Of a stretch of DNA of 8,909 nucleotides, positions 6,732 through 8,909 are shown one piece after another; the stretch's first letter is position 1; each line of letters begins with the position of its first letter. The notes under the pieces were generated by a model. It was not told the DNA's origin, did not search any database, and saw only the letters and a program-made list of their open reading frames with translations. The position numbers were made by a program, and so were the translations under genes. Source of the DNA: an uncultured Opitutia bacterium (GTDB lineage Bacteria > Verrucomicrobiota > Verrucomicrobiia > Opitutales > UBA953); assembly GCA_903868455.1 (NCBI GenBank), contig CAIPVK010000120.1:1-8909 (forward strand), written 5' to 3'.

Positions 6732-6810
6732 CTGTAGCCCCATCTCCTTGGTCCCCTAGTCCCCCATTCCCCCAGTCCCCAATCCCCTAGTCCCCTATCC
6801 TCCCGATCCC
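6732..6810 (-). repeat. Right octamer array, same consensus in inverted orientation
   Basis: Read on the minus strand this stretch gives the left array's octamer: GGGGACTA, GGGGATT, GGGGACTG, GGGGAATG, GGGGACTA, GGGGACCA, AGGAGATG, GGGCTA. On the plus strand the C-runs begin at 6753, 6761, 6769, 6777, 6784 and 6792, a spacing of 8, 8, 8, 7, 8. It overlaps the last codons and stop of the ATPase gene. With the left array it can form a long imperfect stem, and its minus strand alone satisfies a G-quadruplex pattern. Confidence 0.9.
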
Positions 6811-8700
6811 CTGCCCGCGCTTCGCGCGGGCCAGCAACCTCAGCCCGTTCAGGCACACCAGCACCGTGCTGCCCTCGTGGGCCAGCACCCCGATCGGCAG
6901 GGCCACGCCCTGCGCGACGGTGAGGAAGGCCATCACGGCCACGGTGCCCAGGGATAGGGCCACGTTCTGGAGGATGATCCGGTGGGTGCGGCGGCTGAGG
7001 TCGACGGCGTCGACCAGGCGGTCGAGCCGATCCTCCACCAGGAGGAGGTCGCTCGTCTCCTTCGCCGCGTCGCTCCCGCGCCCGCCCATCGCCACCGCGA
7101 CGTCCGCCGCGGCGAGCGAGGGGGCGTCGTTGACGCCGTCGCCCACCATGGCGACGACCCGGCCCTCGGCCGAGAGGCGTCGGATGTGCTCCACCTTGTC
7201 CCAGGGGCGGAGCCCGGCGGCCACCTCGGGCATGCCGATCTCGGCCGCCGCGCGCGCGGCGGCGCCCGACTTGTCGCCGGTGAGCATGAGGCAGCGGATC
7301 CCCCGGGCGGCGAGGGCCGCGAGCACGGGCTTGCTCTCGGTGCGGACCTCGTCGCGCAGCCGGACGTGCAGGTGCGTCGAGCCGTCCGAGACCCAGACCT
7401 CGCTGCCGAGCCCGTCGCCCTCGGCCGAGGCCGCGGGCTCGGGCGCGCCGACGAAGGTGCGCTTGCCCATCCGCCATTCGCGACCGCCGACGGTCCCGCG
7501 CAGGCCCTCGCCGGCCACGCTCTCGAACGCCTCGGGCTCGGTTCCCGTCGCCCCGCGCGACGCGCACCAGTCGGCGACCGAGCGGGAGAGGGGGTGGGAG
7601 GAGGCCGCGCCGAGGGACGCGGCGGCGGCGAGCGCCTCGCGCTCGCCCGAGGCCGGCTCGCAGCGGTGGCCGACCACCGCGGGCTCCCCGCGCGTGAGCG
7701 TCCCCGTCTTGTCGAAGCAGATGGCGTCGACGTCGGCCAGGCGCTCAACCGCGGCGCCGCCGCGGAAGAGGACCCCCCGGCGCGCGCCCGCGGCGATGGC
7801 GGCGAGCACCGCGGAGGGGATGGAGAGGACGAGGGCGCAGGGGCTCATCACCACGAGGAGCGTCATCGCCCGGTAGAGCGCGCCCTGCTCGGCGGGCTCC
7901 GCCCGCAGGGGCGCGCCCTGGGCGAGCTGCCAGGCCAGGAAGCCGGCCGAGGCCCCGAGCACGGCGAGGGCGTAGACGCCGCCCCACTTGTCGATGAGCC
8001 GCTGGGAGGGCGCCTTGCGCGACTGGGCCTCGCGGATGAGGCGCAGCGTCCGCTGCACGGCGCTCTCGGCCTCCGGGCGGATCGCCCGCGCGAGCACCCG
8101 CCCGCCGCCGTTGAGCGTGCCGGCCATCAGCTCGGAGCCGACGGCCTTCGGCACGGCCTCCGACTCGCCGGTGAGCGTCGACTCGTCGACCTCCGTCGCG
8201 CCCTCCGTCACGCGCGCGTCCACCGGCACTCGGTCGCCGGGCAGGAGCAGGATCATGTCGCCGGCGCGCAGCGCGGCGACCTCGACCTCCGACCCGTCGG
8301 CCCGGCGCGCGTGCGTCGGCGCGCCCGCCATCAGCGCGTCGACCGCGCGGCGCGTGCGGTCCAGGGCGAAGTGCTCGATCGCGCCCGCGGCGGAGAAGAG
8401 GAAGAGCAGGAGCAGGCCCTCGAGGGGCTGGCCGACGGCCCACGCGCCCGCCGCGGCGGCGAGCATGAGCAGGTGGACGTCCACCCGCCGGTGGCGGACG
8501 AGCGCGTGCCACGCCTCCTCCGCCGCCTCCCACCCGCCGGCGACGCAGCCGAGCGCGGCGAGCGCGAGGAAGCCGGCGTCGCCGGCGCCGGCCTTCTCCC
8601 AAGCCGCGGCGCCGAGACCGAGCGCGCCGCAGATGGCGGATTGGACGGCGAGGGCGCGCCAGGAGTGGTCGTCGTGGCCGTGGTCGTGGTCGTGTCCCAT
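6787..8700 (-). CDS. P1B-type (P1B-4-like) metal-transporting ATPase
   Basis: This membrane pump uses ATP to move transition-metal ions, usually outward. The 637-residue product starts with a His/Asp-rich stretch (five His in residues 3-12), has about four hydrophobic segments before residue 110, an actuator domain with TGES (177-180), a membrane motif SPC (286-288), the phosphorylation site DKTGTLT (D330), HP in SSHPLS (369-370), MLTGDK (472-477), GDGVNDAP (520-527), and a last membrane pair carrying HEGST (608-612). SPC instead of CPC, HEG(G/S)T, and the absence of an N-terminal HMA domain match the P1B-4 group (Co, Zn, Cd or Fe(II) exporters such as CoaT and PfeT); the ion cannot be read from sequence. 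I prefer the ATG at 8700 over the in-frame ATG at 8745, because it puts the metal-binding-like stretch first. Neither has a Shine-Dalgarno. The final codons and TAG stop lie inside the repeat array. Confidence 0.93.
   Translation of the reverse strand: MGHDHDHGHDDHSWRALAVQSAICGALGLGAAAWEKAGAGDAGFLALAALGCVAGGWEAAEEAWHALVRHRRVDVHLLMLAAAAGAWAVGQPLEGLLLLFLFSAAGAIEHFALDRTRRAVDALMAGAPTHARRADGSEVEVAALRAGDMILLLPGDRVPVDARVTEGATEVDESTLTGESEAVPKAVGSELMAGTLNGGGRVLARAIRPEAESAVQRTLRLIREAQSRKAPSQRLIDKWGGVYALAVLGASAGFLAWQLAQGAPLRAEPAEQGALYRAMTLLVVMSPCALVLSIPSAVLAAIAAGARRGVLFRGGAAVERLADVDAICFDKTGTLTRGEPAVVGHRCEPASGEREALAAAASLGAASSHPLSRSVADWCASRGATGTEPEAFESVAGEGLRGTVGGREWRMGKRTFVGAPEPAASAEGDGLGSEVWVSDGSTHLHVRLRDEVRTESKPVLAALAARGIRCLMLTGDKSGAAARAAAEIGMPEVAAGLRPWDKVEHIRRLSAEGRVVAMVGDGVNDAPSLAAADVAVAMGGRGSDAAKETSDLLLVEDRLDRLVDAVDLSRRTHRIILQNVALSLGTVAVMAFLTVAQGVALPIGVLAHEGSTVLVCLNGLRLLARAKRGQGIGRIGD
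6813..6831 (-). repeat. 8-bp hairpin at the 3' end of the ATPase gene
   Basis: GCCCGCGC (6813-6820), loop TTC (6821-6823), GCGCGGGC (6824-6831), a perfect stem inside the coding sequence for the basic C-terminal tail (ARAKR). It immediately borders the right octamer array and mirrors the hairpin that borders the left array. It may be chance in such GC-rich DNA, but its position and triloop match the other two hairpins. Confidence 0.45.
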
Positions 8701-8848
8701 GCGACGAGGATGCGCGACGCGCGGCGCGCGGTCAACGCGCGTCATCGCCGGATGGATGCGAGTCGATCGTCGACGCGATCACGCGACGATGTCGCGGATG
8801 ACATCGCGGACGGAAATTCCCGTCGCGCGCGAAAGTTGAAAATGGCGC
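8701..8848. promoter_or_regulatory. Upstream region of the ATPase gene with three dyads
   Basis: No gene is accepted here. Three inverted repeats are visible: GACGCGCG/CGCGCGTC at 8716-8743 (12-base loop), GATCG/CGATC at 8765-8780 (6-base loop), and CGATGTC/GACATCG at 8787-8806 (6-base loop). A minus-strand TTGACC at 8730-8735 resembles a -35 box, but the sequence 17 bp on (CATCCT) is a poor -10 and lies only 6 bases from the ATG. The dyads could be operators for a metal-responsive regulator; no known box was recognised. Confidence 0.3.
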
Positions 8849-8876
8849 TTGCACCTCGCGCGACGTTCGCTACAAA
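8849..8876 (+). promoter_or_regulatory. Possible sigma-70-like promoter for a gene beyond the right edge
   Basis: TTGCAC at 8849-8854 and TACAAA at 8871-8876 are 16 bp apart. Together they match 7 of 12 consensus bases. The surroundings turn clearly less GC-rich than the rest of the window and are followed by an A-rich, ribosome-site-like end (GAAGAAAA). This would drive a rightward gene starting just outside the window, divergent from the ATPase. Confidence 0.35.
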
Positions 8877-8909
8877 AAAGTCAACCGCAGTGACGAACCG
8901 CGAAGAAAA

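Noticed and set aside
6601..6786. Insertion sequence or transposon remnant between the convergent genes
   Set aside because: No transposase fragment, no defined terminal repeats beyond the short hairpins, and the whole stretch is explained by octamer units.
6593..6810. CRISPR array
   Set aside because: The period is 8 bases with no spacers of unique sequence, the orientation flips in the middle, and no cas genes are near.
8842..8909. Partial rightward gene starting MALAPRATFATKK and open to the window edge
   Set aside because: Only 22 codons are visible, codon choice is unlike the neighbours, and the same bases fit a promoter with an A-rich leader better. It cannot be excluded without the following sequence.

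Overview
This is an extremely GC-rich bacterial window (most codons end in G or C) with five convincing protein genes, all cell-envelope, RNA-decay or metal-transport genes. The gene content (RNase Y next to an RNase E/G protein, with murA and rodA) and the protein style suggest a Verrucomicrobiota-like (PVC group, perhaps Opitutae) chromosome. That taxonomic guess rests on general resemblance only and needs a database search. Only one of the five recognised genes (rny) has an obvious Shine-Dalgarno sequence.

Layout. Positions 1-3397 hold a leftward run: rny (RNase Y, 1961-3397), then an unrecognised proline/arginine/glycine-rich disordered protein (1050-1811), then murA (first enzyme of peptidoglycan precursor synthesis, 1034 down to the left edge, 3' end missing). 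Divergent from it, after a 96-bp spacer with a perfect 9-bp dyad, a rightward pair runs from 3494 to 6568: rodA (SEDS peptidoglycan glycosyltransferase) and, 15 bp later, an RNase E/G family endoribonuclease. A P1B-type metal-transporting ATPase (8700 down to 6787) converges on this pair. The last 209 bp (8701-8909) hold no accepted gene, only several dyads and a possible rightward promoter for a gene beyond the window.

The most unusual part is the convergent intergenic region 6565-6831. It contains a period-8 array of the degenerate octamer GGGGACTA (about 14 units), a small central hairpin, and a second array of the same octamer in inverted orientation. Hairpins with three-base GAA/TTC loops sit at the left edge, centre and right edge. 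The right array carries six G-runs on the minus strand with 3-4 base spacers, a textbook G-quadruplex motif, and it includes the stop codon of the ATPase gene. I do not recognise this repeat.

Functional reading. murA and rodA act at two ends of wall synthesis (UDP-GlcNAc enolpyruvyl transfer in the cytoplasm; glycan polymerisation at the membrane). RNase Y (membrane-anchored in the family) and RNase E/G initiate mRNA decay or RNA processing. The arginine/glycine-rich protein encoded between rny and murA looks like an RNA-associated low-complexity protein, so a link to an RNA-decay assembly is a reasonable but untested inference. The ATPase belongs to the P1B-4-like group (SPC and HEGST membrane motifs) and probably exports a divalent transition metal.
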